Assembly (NCBI GenBank): GCA_014529385.2
Contig: CM043969.1
Span: 73,824,676 to 73,888,675, forward strand
Source: Adiantum capillus-veneris
Taxonomy: Eukaryota; Streptophyta; Polypodiopsida; Polypodiales; Pteridaceae
Length of the DNA stretch: 64,000 nt
Direction: 5' to 3'
Shown here: in pieces, positions 22,367-33,419 of the stretch
How positions within the stretch are numbered: the first letter of the stretch is position 1
Layout of the letters: the number at the start of each line of letters is the position of its first letter
Notes under the pieces: generated by a model
The model's input: only the letters and a program-made list of their open reading frames with translations
The model's database searches: none
What the model was told of the DNA's origin: nothing
Made by a program: the position numbers and the translations under genes

Positions 22367-22519
22367 GTGGAAAGCATCATAACTATCTAGTAACCACTGT
22401 GGAGAAAGTATTCTTTCCATAGAACAGTATGCAAGAGGTACACTCGAGGCAAGCATGGAATCATCGTCACTTGCATAGACTGCCACTAGAACTGCCTCTC
22501 TAACCTGTGTCAAAGCCAT
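22268..22519 (-). pseudogene. Copia-type aspartic protease segment, active site altered
   Basis: Minus-strand frame with the family signature WLLDSYDAFHITPHRDWFSTF followed by G.V.L.DG..F.I.G. Copia proteases normally read WLLDSGAS-HM/VT; here the catalytic Asp-Ser-Gly is Asp-Ser-Tyr, so activity is unlikely. It lies after the zinc knuckle as expected. Confidence 0.7.
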
Positions 22520-22566
22520 ATATTTTCACTACCCATACATCTTCAATGCTGCCTCATACATCTCAA

Positions 22567-22608
22567 ACAATGATGTCTAATGTGTCCTTTGTGACCACAA
22601 TGCCAACA
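22567..22608 (-). other. Copia-type Gag zinc knuckle
   Basis: On the minus strand the frame reads CWHCGHKGHIRHHC, an exact C-X2-C-X4-H-X4-C zinc knuckle, 50 bases upstream of the protease frame. Too short for a separate gene; it marks the end of Gag. Confidence 0.75.
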
Positions 22609-22699
22609 AAGTATCAGCAAGAATGAGACCGCTATCTCTCAAGAGTCATCAATGTCGACTCTAAACTGTCACACATATATGAAACCATAAGTGAATGGT

Positions 22700-24240
22700 T
22701 AAGAACCAAAGTATGGAAATAAATTTGGGAAAAAATTGGTAGAGTTTCTCTTATAAACTAAGCAAAACCTTAAGTACAATTTTAACCATAAACCATGCCA
22801 AACTAGCAACAAGTGGGAGGTAACTCGACCACTACAAATCATTCAAAGCATGATCAAACGCATCAGAACAGACGCTCACATATGCCTAAAATCAACTCCA
22901 CAATCTACAAACTTTGCAAGCAAAACAACCTGGGATAAACTACTCTCAATTGAGCGTAAAGCTCATAATTGTATACTCAAGTAGAGAGCAAACTAGCTCA
23001 AAACGCATCCCACAAGAGAAACTGCTAGCAAAAATCTACAAAAATGCCTGTGAAACATGTGACAATGTACTGTAGCCACACAAACATACGCAAATCCTCA
23101 CTCCTGCGAGAGTGGGTACAAGAACACCAAACTATGTCCAAACTGACAAAACCTGTCAAAAAATGAGAGTGAACACTCGATCACTGTCAAAGTGGGAATC
23201 TAGCACGACCACTAAACCATCAGAGAGCAAACTACGGATACATATAAACCATGGCAAGAAATCTTGGGAAAAATATGGCAGATTTTCCCCTGGAAACTGA
23301 GCAAAAACTCAGTAAAGGACTCACCAAATGACATAAAGAATAGACACTCAATGTCTCAGTACCAAAATCCACAAATGGTATACATAGCACTGCGAAAACG
23401 CTGGCAAAATAGCTCACTCTTGGCTAAGTGGCTCTATGGACGTGTACCTATCCAAAAACACATGTAAGTAAACCTACAAATCTGCTACTACAAGCTATAG
23501 CTAGCTCAAACTATATCCACAAATGCATACATGGCCTGAAACTACAGAGGACCATGAAAAAACTGCTCTCTAGTGCTCCACACAAGCTGCACTGCAACCT
23601 GTGAGAAAAACCATTGAAAAACTGGCAACTACTACCTCATCGATTGATAAACACGTTGATTGTAAAAACCTGCTAAGAGCTCTATGCGCTCAAGGAAAAA
23701 CCCGCTCCAAAATGGGCCATCGAAGTCGAATCTATTGGTATGTGCCTCGAAGTCGGAAACAGGGAAAACATTGAAGCCAAAACACCGTGGAGACTACGTC
23801 GGAGCCAGCGGGCTGCTCAGGAATGGTGTAGAGGAGAGCTGATTCCGCTCTCGCTCTATGGTCACCTACTGTGCCGAGGTCAAAATTCGTCGACGATGCC
23901 GTCTTCCACTGCCGGGCGGAAGCACACTAGCCAAATAGCAACCTAATCGTCGCTGATGCTCAAAGTCAAGGCTGAGCCAATGAAAAATGTTGAGTAGAGC
24001 GCTAAAGCCAAGCCACTAAATCACTGTCATAAACTGATGCCAAAATCTGTAGAGGAGGAATGCCAAGAAAATCATCAAGATCGATGTCAAAACCGATGCC
24101 GATGCCTCCTCCCGTTGTCGGGCAGGAGTCTCCGATGCCGAGAAGAAAACCTTGAAACGGGCCGATGCCAGGTGATGTACGGGCTTACTCGCCACCTGTG
24201 GCCAAACACAATGTGTTTGCTCTCACAGCTCGCTCGCTCT
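22700..24240 (-). pseudogene. Decayed gag region of the Copia-type element
   Basis: By position this is the Gag body of the minus-strand element. Frames on both strands are short and none shows a clear Gag core. Two similar stretches (22700-22760 and 23210-23300, both with ACCAT, GGGAAAAA-T and AACTGAGCAAAA blocks) suggest an internal duplication. Confidence 0.3.
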
Positions 24241-24467
24241 CTCTCTCTCTCTCTAGATCTTTCTCCTACTCTTTTTCTCTCTCTTAGAGCTCTCTCTCTC
24301 TCAAGCTTTGTATCTATCTCTAAGCTTGCTTTTGATTTTCTTACGGCTCATTCTCTTGCTGAGAGGAACTCTCTCTCTGTCGTCTGCAGGCATGTGTGTG
24401 AGCCAGGGTGTGAGAGAGGGGTCAGAGAGTCAGATGGGTCATTAATCCGGGTTGGGGTTGTCGAGGT

Positions 24468-24500
<33 letters not shown>
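24468..24500. repeat. Homopolymer G33
   Basis: Thirty-three consecutive G on the plus strand, preceded by CT-rich DNA (24236-24380). Produces artefactual Pro- or Gly-rich frames. Confidence 0.85.
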
Positions 24501-24501
<1 letters not shown>

Positions 24502-24847
24502 ATAACGGTGTATGCACCCACCCTTGCACCACACAAGGTTTTGTGACGCTTGAACTTTTTTTAAAGAAATCAATCTCCTCTCAAATTTCTCTTTGTCGAC
24601 TATCAACTCGTCCTGCAAAAGTATGACGAGCTTCCAAGCCTTCAAAGCTCTCTGCCAGTGCTGCCCTGATGCTACTCTCCCAAGCTTTGCAATCTGCTCT
24701 TGACCTACATCACCACAGCGTTACCCCTGCTCTCAGTGTCCAACTGCCTATTGCACTTGATGATGCTCTCTCAAGATCTGCTGCTCATGCCCTTATTCTG
24801 CCCGATGTGTGTGTGCGTGTGAGAGAGAGAGAGAGAGAGCAACACAC

Positions 24848-25093
24848 CCGGGGAGGTCACCTAATAAAAATGTAACCTATCACGTGAGTTCAACAGAAGG
24901 GTATTTAAAGTTCTTGAAACTTACAGAAATATATATACATAAGGGCATTATTTTTTCAAACATGAAAAAAACTTACAGATTTTGAAAGAAAAGGGTACAT
25001 TATATTCTTAACAAAATTCACAGATAAGGGGTTTTACAAACATGTCTTGAACGCACGTGATATGGTAGTTTTACACATAGTGAACCCCCCGAG
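24848..25093. mobile_element. MITE-like foldback element with 9-bp target duplication
   Basis: The ends are inverted repeats: left CCGGGGAGGTCACC..TATCACGTGAGTTCAA, right (reverse complement) CTCGGGGGGTTCAC..ATATCACGTGCGTTCAA, about 45 bp each. The block is flanked on both sides by GCAACACAC (24839-24847 and 25094-25102), a 9-bp duplication as left by Mutator-type transposases (8 bp would fit hAT). The 246-bp interior is AT-rich and non-coding. It lies inside the Copia-type element, so it inserted later. A diverged relative is at about 27603-27852. Confidence 0.7.
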
Positions 25094-25212
25094 GCAACAC
25101 ACTACCAGCCTTCTCGGCCTTCAACTGGCTGCTTCAAGTGCTTGAATTTCTCCAATGTGGAGCTCCTTTCTGCCCACTCTATGACCTTCTTGACTTGCTT
25201 GGCCTACTACAC

Positions 25213-25245
<33 letters not shown>

Positions 25246-25971
25246 AAACTATATGCAGACCAAAATACAAAAAACCATCATCATTACAGAAATGCCCCCT
25301 TTCCTAAAACTTGCAACAAAATATGTCTAGGTAGAGTAGCCAACCTAAGTTACTGTTGTAGCGAGCTCCATACTTTAGTGTGAAAAAGAAACACGATCTT
25401 TAGCAAAACACCAAACAATGCTAAGTCACGGGCAAAAGTGCGGCCTCACCCTTTATATAGAGGAGGGCGGTGGGCCATCAGTCCTTTGTGATGAGTAGTA
25501 TCGGTATGAGTGGAGCGACTCTTTCTTGGAGATAGCGAGGCCGCCCATGTTGCAGGGGAGGTAACCCTAGCACCTTCACGGCCGCCTATGTAGCAGGGGA
25601 GGTAACCTTAGAGCCTTCACGGCCAGTATCGTCATAGGGTAGTAAACCACTCAAGAAAAACACGTATATACAGTGTAATGGATGGGCCAAGTCCCATGCT
25701 GAGGTCTTTAATAAAGTGAGGCCTTTTAAAAGTCATAATAAGCTAGGGGCTTTTCTAGTAATACAATATGTGTGTGTGTGTATGTGTTATTTGCCTTGCT
25801 TAGTGTAGTGCTCCCTAAGTCTGCTCCAAATTGCTACAATTGATTGTGATCGTTCAACTGCCTACCAAGCTCCAAACAAGCTGCTCAAGTGTGGACAAAA
25901 TCCCCCAATTCTGCTCTCAGTTCTGTCTGCTTCTACTGCTCGATTGCTATTGCAATCCCCCAAGCTACTCT

Positions 25972-25987
25972 GTGTGTGTGTGTGTGT

Positions 25988-26024
<37 letters not shown>
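25972..26024. repeat. (TG)n(AC)n self-complementary microsatellite
   Basis: A TG run turns directly into an AC run, so the tract is its own reverse complement and can fold into a hairpin. A plain TG run lies at 25215-25244. Confidence 0.8.
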
Positions 26025-26025
<1 letters not shown>

Positions 26026-26623
26026 GCTCGCATACGAAGCTGCTCCCATGATTTGCAAGTTTTCAAGCTGCTGAATTGCTTCTATAGTGCTACCTTTGAA
26101 AGCCTCTCTCTGCTTGATTGCAAAGCTTTCTCATGAGCTGCTTTTGTTCTGCAGATCCAAGCTTTCCAAAGCTCAATTGTTTGAGTTATGTACTCGGCCC
26201 GATTATAGCCTGCCTTAATTGGATCCATTTGCAAGCCTTAGAATTTCTTGTTTTCGATTCTCTACCTTCCTTAATTGGCCCTTAATGCTTCAAGCCCTCC
26301 TTGCTCGATTAGAATTACTTTTTTGCCCAAGTTCCTTGCATTTGAAGCTCCCTTGCAGTCCGATTCTACACTATTCTCCCCCTCTCTTGCTCAACTCGTT
26401 CCTGCAGATCTCCAAAACTCTGCAGAGCTCCAAGGTCCTTCTTTTTTTTCCCTGATTGCTCAAGAATCTCTAAGATCCCCCCACGCACGAGAGGGGATGT
26501 GCGTGCCAAGAGGCCATGATCTCACCGACTTCGTGCGATATCCTCCGATCCGTGCCGGCTCCACCGTCGAATCAACCTGGTCCGGTGCTGTGAAGCGTCG
26601 AGCTCCATCGTCGTCGAACCAAG

Positions 26624-26635
26624 GCTTTGATACCA
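26624..26635 (-). other. Primer binding site, tRNA-iMet type (Copia-type element)
   Basis: On the minus strand TGGTATCAAAGC, one base away from the standard TGGTATCAGAGC complement of initiator tRNA-Met, two bases from the LTR end. Confidence 0.75.
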
Positions 26636-26637
26636 AT

Positions 26638-26954
26638 TGTGAGTGTGTCTCTGCATGAATGCATGCGTGCGTGTGTGGTGTTGTGCATGCAAGGAAGGAG
26701 AGGATCACAAGACCGATATGGGTGGAGCAACCTCTGGAAGTGACTCAAGAGAGTAACGGGCTCCTTATTCATATATGTATAATGACTAAGGGCATGTACA
26801 CAGGCGGGCGAGCGAATCTCTGGAAGTGACTCAAGTGAGCGAGGTGCTCCTTATTCATATATGTATAATGAATCAAGGCATGTGCACATGTGGGCGGATG
26901 GCCGGACACTGGACGTCCGGCCTGGGAAAAGGGCGTAGCGCCTTTACCCCAACA
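26638..26954 (-). repeat. 5' LTR of the Copia-type element, with internal duplication
   Basis: Contains two successive copies of the block TCTGGAAGTGACTCAAG ... TTCATATATGTATAATGA (26731-26790 and 26818-26876), whereas the 3' LTR has one. The duplication therefore arose after insertion or in one LTR only. Confidence 0.7.
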
Positions 26955-27307
26955 GATGAAGAGAAAGAGGAGGAGAAAGGCAAAGATAGTGACCGCTTTA
27001 TTTTCTTCCTCTTGCTTGGATTTCTTTCTCCCTTATTCAAATCATCATAAGAGGGAGTGCTTGATGACTTCCTCTTTTGTTTGGGAAGAGTAAGTGACCA
27101 CTGTTGCCGCTTTTTTCTTGTGGTAGCATTACTTTCAAAGGTAGGTGGAGTGTCACTTTCATACCTCTCCCTTGTCATGGTGCAACACTTCTTCTTAAAC
27201 AGTTTGCCTTGGAGGTCCCTCTGGCATCTCCTCCTCATTACCCAATGAGATTCCTCTTTTGGAAGACTCCCTAGGAGTCCTTGTAGGAATTCTCTCTTCT
27301 TGAGCAT
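26955..27307 (-). pseudogene. Minus-strand gag, upstream part (split by the Copia-type element)
   Basis: Minus-strand frame beginning MLKKREFLQGLLGSLPKEES, very basic, with nuclear-signal-like clusters (RKKRQQW, KRKK) and a Ser-rich end at the insertion point. It has no clear domain. Its assignment to the gag at 20331-20785 rests on strand, spacing and the near target duplication at the break. Confidence 0.4.
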
Positions 27308-27602
27308 TCTTTAACTACCACTCCTCTTATCCCTTGAAAACTAGCATTCAAGTAACTACACCTGTGTTTAGAATATTGTTAGATGCAAAGAGTAGTGGAG
27401 TGGGTTTAACATTGTGAGGCTAGTACCGGTTCCACTTATCATCGCAATGAACAACTCTAACCTTTCATAGATTACTCAAGGACCTCTCTCTTAGGCAAGA
27501 AAAGAGAAACCTCAACTCTACTACCAATGTAGAAGAATCTAACACTTAGTTTTAGATTCAACAAAAGTTAACAATGAAAGGAGGGAGGATTTTTCCTTTA
27601 AG

Positions 27603-27852
27603 AAGAGAGCACCTTTAAGAAACTAGTGTTATAACGTGCATTCAAAGGGTATAAAATAACCCCTTTACTTACACACTTGAGGTAGTAAAATGATCCCTTT
27701 TTCTTCTAAAAGTTATGGGTCTTTCTCTAAAATCAATTAAAAACCCCCTTTTGTTAATATGATCCTGTTAAAATTTTGGCAATTAAAAAACCCACTCATT
27801 TGAACTCACGTGGTAAGTTACATGTCTAAGGGGTGAACCCCCCGTGGATAGC
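27603..27852. mobile_element. Diverged relative of the 24848 MITE-like element
   Basis: Right end TTTGAACTCACGTGG..GTTACATG..GGGGTGAACCCCCCG corresponds to the 24848 element's termini, and the left part (ACGTGCATTCAAAGGGTATA) to its left arm inside (CACGTGAGTTCAACAGAAGGGTATT). The outer left end is decayed and no target duplication is evident. Confidence 0.5.
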
Positions 27853-28007
27853 AAGGAGAACATAGGTTGTGCCGGGCTTATTTCTTTACACAAGTACACA
27901 TTAAAACACATTAACCTTGCACATAATTCAAAGACAATAATCAATTAAGATTGACAACTCGATGAGTATCGGATTTTCTTGGAGCCGGTCCCCCCTCCAA
28001 AAGGACT

Positions 28008-28040
28008 TCTATTCTCTCTCTCTCTCTCTCTCCCCCCCCC

Positions 28041-28092
<52 letters not shown>
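28008..28092. repeat. CT run followed by homopolymer C51
   Basis: (TC)n, then nine C, one T, and 51 consecutive C at 28042-28092. The complementary strand is G51. The long Pro and Gly frames across it are artefacts. Confidence 0.85.
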
Positions 28093-28094
<2 letters not shown>

Positions 28095-28099
28095 AACCC

Positions 28100-28598
28100 T
28101 TTGTTGTAGCTCTTTCTTTGTTTAGAGGTATGCCTAAACTCCATCCTATGAATTCAATAAGAAATGCACTCATATACGCGGCCACAAGAGGTGGTGTATA
28201 ATATTCACCATGTTGTACATTTAGGAATTTCAAAGTCATATCACCTATTCACCTCGTCTTTAAGGAATTATAGATAAGGTTATAAGCACTCACATATTTG
28301 CACAAAACATATCACACATTCCTAGAAAGATTGCATCTTACAAAGTCTAAGAATGTGGGTGGAAGCATGAGTGGGTGGTACACTTTTAAGGGTGGGAATT
28401 TATTTTTCAATAGCCACAAAATAGCTCCTAGCATAACAAATTTCCAAATTTTATAAATTTTAAAATCTATCTTCAAGGACAATGACAAACAATCAACAAA
28501 AGTCACTCAATTTGCGTGAGACACCTACACAGAATAGTGGTCTTTCTTCTTGCACACTGTCAACAGGTTCTTGATGTGCCATGGCCCTGAGGTACCTC

Positions 28599-28684
<86 letters not shown>

Positions 28685-28746
28685 ACACACACACACACAC
28701 ACACACGCATATACACACACACACAAACATTTGTTGTTTCTATTCT

Positions 28747-28831
<85 letters not shown>

Positions 28832-30330
28832 CAAAATTTTCCTCCAATTGAGATTTCTATAGGAACCTTCCCATAATTGTAAAATTTCTATCATTAAGGA
28901 CTTTTTGGAAAATCTTTAAGGGTACCAAGTGACGTGGGCTACTATTAAGCAAGGCATAGAATCAAAGTACCACCCGACATGAGTCCAATATCCCACTGTC
29001 TGGACTAAACCTTGCATAGTGGGTGCAAGAAGAAAAACCTCCTGTAGGTCCACCACCTCTCCCACCCCTCGCACTACTCCCACTCCTTCACCCCCCACAA
29101 TTATAACTACCTGCAAATCTCACCTATATTCTCTTGTATGGAGCATCTTCAACTATATATGAAGGTGGTGGCCTTTGATCCTGGGGCTCTCAGCTTGCAG
29201 GACTTCCTCATTGGGCTTTAGAGTGCCAATCAATTTCACATGGATCTCCCTATTCAGGTTAAAGCAAAAACACGAGTACTTTTGAGTCTGTTATTTGTGT
29301 TTAGCATATAGTAGACATCAATAACAAGTGCCCCACTTACAAGACACCTGTAGTTTGAGTGAAGTACTAACTTGTTCTTTTTCTCATAACGGATACAGGT
29401 ATCATTTGTGGAGCTTTCTATATTCTACACACAAATCCCTCTAAAAGCACTCTGTTGTAGCTACCAATCTTAATGGAAGTATCCATTTTTCTTGAAGAAT
29501 CTATGTATTGTACTTGTATTAAGTTGATGTCTTTGGCTCCTTTCATTGGTCAACACCGCTCTCCAAGTGAGGTTTCCTGGGCGATCCTAGTTTCCGAGCA
29601 GGTCTTGGCAGTGGATACTTGGCGGACGAACTAAAACTGGGAAATATCCTTAGACACCAATATGGTTTTTGACTCTTCTTGTCTATACATTCACAGTACT
29701 GGAATGAGATTCAATGACCAAAATGTCTATTATGGGGATAAAATCTATAGTGTGAAGGTTTACAAGGCTCCCATGAATAGGCACCTAGTCATGGTAGAAG
29801 ACCGGTCATATTTCACTCTTTGAGGATACACTATTTGCAAAATATCAAGGAGACAGAAACATGAGACAAGGCAAACCTATTCACTTACTAATATCACTCA
29901 CAACTACAAAAGTACCATTCCTTCTATGTGATCTGCCAAGATCCATGAACATAATAGACAATGGGTTAAAAAACTACATACAATACATACATACGTATAG
30001 GCATACATACATATATACAAACTCCAATAACTACTATATATATATCTATCATAGTAATTCTACTTTATGAGCTGCTAGAACAATATTACAATAAATTTGT
30101 TTCCTTCACAGTGTCAAAACAAAAAATAAAAACATTGTTGGCAATATACTCCAAACTTCATAGCAAAATGTACGTTGTTTGATTTCATATTGCTATAGTT
30201 TCTATCCATTAGATAGTAGCGAAAGAGGCATCTCCGTACAAGATGTACAATATACACCAAAAAGTTTCTAATTGTTGCTTGGTCATGATTTGCATCTCAA
30301 AAAGACCTAAGTGTAGTAAAAAAGACTCAG
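28100..30330. other. No gene recognised; compound microsatellites
   Basis: The only structured parts are 28603-28732 and 28753-28830, two compound (TC)n(AC)n arrays. The rest (28830-30330) shows no domain, LTR or repeat that I can name. Open frames are short on both strands. Confidence 0.5.
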
Positions 30331-30336
30331 CTGACT

Positions 30337-30567
30337 TTAATGCTCACACACGTGATTGTCAAATTGTGACATTGCTGCGTCTGCCACTAAGAGCCTGAAA
30401 TAATTCGACTTTTGTGAATGGTGAATGAACTCGTGAGATGATGAATTTAATCCCAATATTTGCAAATACACATAGTACAAGTGTTTACATGGCATGTATG
30501 TCAAGCTTTTGCTTTCTCTTTTCAGAAATCCCTCACACGTGCAACGAGGAAACTCGCTCAGAGTCAC
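30337..30567 (-). pseudogene. SWIM zinc-finger segment (transposase C-terminal part)
   Basis: Minus-strand frame with FPRCTCEGFLKRESKSLTYMPCKHLYYVYLQILGL, a good match to the SWIM pattern C-X-C-Xn-C-X-H. SWIM fingers typically follow the catalytic domain in MULE and FAR1-like transposases. It lies 700 bp downstream of the transposase-like core on the same strand; the joining sequence is broken by stops. Confidence 0.6.
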
Positions 30568-30666
30568 TGAGTAGTTGACACCTAATGCTCACGAGCCTTC
30601 AATACTTATGTAGAAAATATGAGACTCATTGCATAAAAAAATGGCCTCACGAACCAATTGTGCAGA

Positions 30667-31173
30667 CAAGGTTCTTCCTTTCTAAATGCTAACCTGGAAC
30701 TCTTTGGTCAAATTTGCTCTCCACTTAACAAGATTACCGTCTCTAAGCGCTTGCAAAGAGCTCGATGTTGCATTTGTTGTAGTTGATCTGATTGAGCTTT
30801 TACATGATTCAAGTGAAAATCCATTTTCCTCAAGGATTTGTATCTCTTGTGGTTACAACAAAGTTCCCTCATCCACTGGCCACACTCCTGGAGCAGGGCC
30901 AATCAAGCCAACAACATGGTCCTCATCAACCTCCCAAGAGTGTGTTGGGGATGAGTTACAAAACCAAAAAAACCCACCCACAAGACCTCCAGGATACTTC
31001 CTTTGACCCCAAAAGCAAGGTGCAGGTACTCCATCTTTGCTATTATCAATCCCTACATTAATGTATGCTCCGCATCTTCCCCTTTGCCCTGGTAATCGTC
31101 CAAAACAAGTCATTTTCTTTCCTGGTTCGGTTCTTTTGATAGCCCACACTGTCTTTGGAATCCTCCTCTCCAC
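30667..31173 (-). pseudogene. Cys/Gly-rich region between transposase core and SWIM finger
   Basis: One minus-strand frame from 31173 with a single stop close to 30850, then continuing (PQEIQILEENGFSLES...LVKWRANLTKEFQ) to about 30667. The first part holds spaced Cys (MTCFGRLPGQRGRCG, PAPCFWGQRKYPGG, FFWFCNSS..HSW) that could bind zinc. I do not recognise the domain. It probably belongs to the same gene as its neighbours. Confidence 0.4.
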
Positions 31174-31239
31174 ATATTCTCCTTTTCTCTCACCTTCTGG
31201 TTTATTTTTGTAACTATGACCCTCATTAACAGTTACAAA

Positions 31240-32646
31240 TTATGGCCTATGACTATCCTCTTCAAGGATCTCTCTTGGATCAACCTGCAGCGGTCTCTTT
31301 GCACGCACACTCAGTTTACCCATTGTAGAATGTTGCATCTCTGGAGACTGAATCCCCATTTCAACCATAGATGAATGAGCAAGGTCTGCTAGTTTTCTAT
31401 TCAATGTCTGGCTTGCATTTTGACTACTGAATCTCTCTGCCATATCTTGTATTCCAGGGCCTGTTCCAACATGAATACCTTTCAAGTATGCATTACACTT
31501 CACACTTTGCAAAATAGCCATCGACATGTCAAATCCTGTGGCCTCATAAAGGTATATCTGGCTTTTAAAACCAACTCCAGCACGCATACTTGCATGTTTA
31601 GCCTCTGCTAGATTAGTAGTGGGCACAAAAACACCTGACTCATCTTGACTCACAAACCAAGATCCCCAGTGGAATGCTCTCACATCCCACCAAGCAAGCC
31701 AAGTTTCCAATGATGGTATCTCATCCTTGATTGCATGACCTACATGCCAAAATTTTCTAATTTCATTCTTGCAGTTGTCTGCAGCCACGTCAGATGGTGC
31801 ATTTTGCCACTTTTGACACAAGGATTTATGCTCCTCCTGAAATGAAGAACGGATACACTTACGTGTGTGGTGAACCATGCCCTGCTCCCAATGGAAAGTA
31901 CAACTCCTCTCTTTTTTAGGTACCTTTTTTTTTGCCCCACCAAAGTAAACTGCACGCACTGCAAGCCAATTTTCATTTGCCTCATCTGCCATGAATCCAC
32001 GAAACTCTGGTTTTTCAAAACCATTTTCATGAACCACAGAATTCAACATTTTCCAAAACTTAGTCTGAGCAAAGCGATCCTCGACCTTGAACTCACATGT
32101 GGCAATAGTCAAAAGAGAACGCACATAAGGGTCATATACATGTGCAGACATTGTGGGCCAGCCAGAAACTCTATGTATGTGATCAAAATGAACCCACATT
32201 TCTTGCAAGTTTCCACCAGGTCTCATTCTATTAATCAAATCAAGTCCACTACCAGGTCCCCTAATTGACATTTTAAAAACATGTGGTTGATGTTTCTCAC
32301 TTAACTGCCCTTGGAACAACACACTGTGTATGAAAGGGTAGCGGCAATGATTCTTCAAGTTTAACACAGCTTCAAGTCCCGTTGCAGTGATATTCTTCTC
32401 TCTTTTGGCATACTCTAAACATCTTCCTATCCTCCTTTTATTTGAGAGAGGAGTGGCATACTCAAGAATGTCTGCAAGTTCATCCTCTCCAATCTCTGAG
32501 TTCCCCTCTTGATTGTCTTTCATTAGCATGTCCAAAATAAGATCTTGAGTAACGGAACCCTCCAGTTGTTTTGGAGTAGTGAAAGGATTTAGCTTTGCAC
32601 GTGCTGCAACCTTCTCCTCTATTTTTTTTTCAATGGCTCTGCTCAC
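31240..32646 (-). CDS. MULE-like transposase core, intact 468-codon frame
   Basis: The longest open frame in the window. The N-terminal third is helical and charged (ADILEYATPLSNKRRIGRCLEYAKREKN). A catalytic-like middle follows: HIHRVSGWPTMSAHVYDPYVRSLLTIATCEF, FRGFMADEANENWLAVRAVYFGG, then CTFHWEQGMVHHTRKC, which fits the MULE order of a second Asp followed by a C-X2-H type motif. The C-terminal third has TTNLAEAKHASMR, as in transposases of this class. With the upstream Cys-rich part (32643-33419) and the downstream SWIM finger it would be a typical MULE protein. Whether 32646 is a true start is doubtful, because similar protein continues upstream out of frame. The intact frame suggests recent activity or selection. 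Assignment to the superfamily is by motif order only. Confidence 0.5.
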   Translation of the reverse strand: MSRAIEKKIEEKVAARAKLNPFTTPKQLEGSVTQDLILDMLMKDNQEGNSEIGEDELADILEYATPLSNKRRIGRCLEYAKREKNITATGLEAVLNLKNHCRYPFIHSVLFQGQLSEKHQPHVFKMSIRGPGSGLDLINRMRPGGNLQEMWVHFDHIHRVSGWPTMSAHVYDPYVRSLLTIATCEFKVEDRFAQTKFWKMLNSVVHENGFEKPEFRGFMADEANENWLAVRAVYFGGAKKKVPKKERSCTFHWEQGMVHHTRKCIRSSFQEEHKSLCQKWQNAPSDVAADNCKNEIRKFWHVGHAIKDEIPSLETWLAWWDVRAFHWGSWFVSQDESGVFVPTTNLAEAKHASMRAGVGFKSQIYLYEATGFDMSMAILQSVKCNAYLKGIHVGTGPGIQDMAERFSSQNASQTLNRKLADLAHSSMVEMGIQSPEMQHSTMGKLSVRAKRPLQVDPREILEEDSHRP

Positions 32647-33419
32647 ACCCTCTTCATAAGGGTGCTATGATTACCCAGATGAATCGCACATCTTGTAGTG
32701 TTGAAATGATCTCTAGGCACACAATAGTAAATTATTGCGTGACACAAATCCACACACTCAGGCATTTGTGAGCAGTGCTTGCAAACTATATTACCATGTT
32801 GAAGCCCTACAAGACCAACATGACAACTTTTTTTCATTCTTCCTTTCCATTGTGTTTCATTTTGATAATGTAGTCTCAAGTAGTGAGGACAATCAATATT
32901 GACGCACTAAAGGTGTCCAGGACAACGACTCAAGCGCACAACACAATCAAAACAATCTGAGCTGCATGTGACGTACTCCATCCAAGAGTGACCATCATAC
33001 TTCTGCTCCATTCCATGCGTTGTTGACTTCTCTTCACAAGGCGGGAGCTCAAATGCAATGTACCCATCCTAAACTTTGGGCAGTTCTTCAACTTTAACAA
33101 TCTTTGTAGCACTTTGCATAGCGACATGCAAGCTACTATTCAAGGGGAGCTGTTTAATCATATCAATGACACTGTGAGTTTTTGGTGTTTCAGTAGGAAT
33201 GAACTCAACAGAAGTAGGAGTCTCATGTAGAGCAATATCAATAAAAATCTTATAGAATTGATGTATTTCTGCATCAAGAAGAAATCCTTCTTCACCACCA
33301 CTGAAGAGTAAAACAATCTCAAACTTTAATTGTTCATGGCTGAGTGACAAAGGCTTAAGTGACAAAGGCACCCCTTCTAAGTCAAAATACTCCTCAAGAA
33401 GATTTAGCTTGATTTCCAC
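32643..33419 (-). pseudogene. N-terminal, Cys/His-rich part of the MULE-like gene
   Basis: Minus strand. 33419-33069 encodes a leader ending KIVKVEELPKV. After its stop the frame continues with HSWMEYVTCSSDCFDCVVRLSRCPGHL, another stop, and CVNIDCPHYL; the 32879-32643 frame adds CKHCSQMPECVDLCHAIIYY. The paired Cys suggest a zinc-binding N-terminus such as found before MULE catalytic domains. Stops at about 33070 and 32908 may mean decay, or exon borders; GT-AG junctions were not established. Confidence 0.4.

Larger units (their letters stand above)
20877..26954 (-). mobile_element. Non-autonomous Copia-type LTR element, nested in a gag gene
   Basis: Minus orientation. Direct repeats at 20877-21098 and 26638-26954 end TG...CA. 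A polypurine tract (AAGTGGGAGAT on the minus strand, 21099-21109) abuts the 3' LTR, and a tRNA-iMet primer site (26624-26635) lies two bases inside the 5' LTR. The flanks GATGG (20872-20876) and GATGA (26955-26959) resemble a 5-bp target duplication with one change. The interior has a Gag zinc knuckle and a protease but no RT or integrase: only about 1.2 kb separates the protease from the 3' LTR. It must have moved with enzymes from relatives. Both sides are gag of an older minus-strand element. Confidence 0.75.

Noticed and set aside
24348-24645. Proline- or glycine-rich proteins across homopolymers (also at 27941-28239)
   Set aside because: Artefacts of G33 and C51 runs.
28550-28894. Ser/Leu/His/Thr repeat frames and similar ones at 36739, 38370 and 51466
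   Set aside because: Translation of CT, CA and GA microsatellites.
30337-33419. Direct link between the MULE-like gene and the MITE-like elements
   Set aside because: Their termini were not found around the gene; proximity alone is not evidence.
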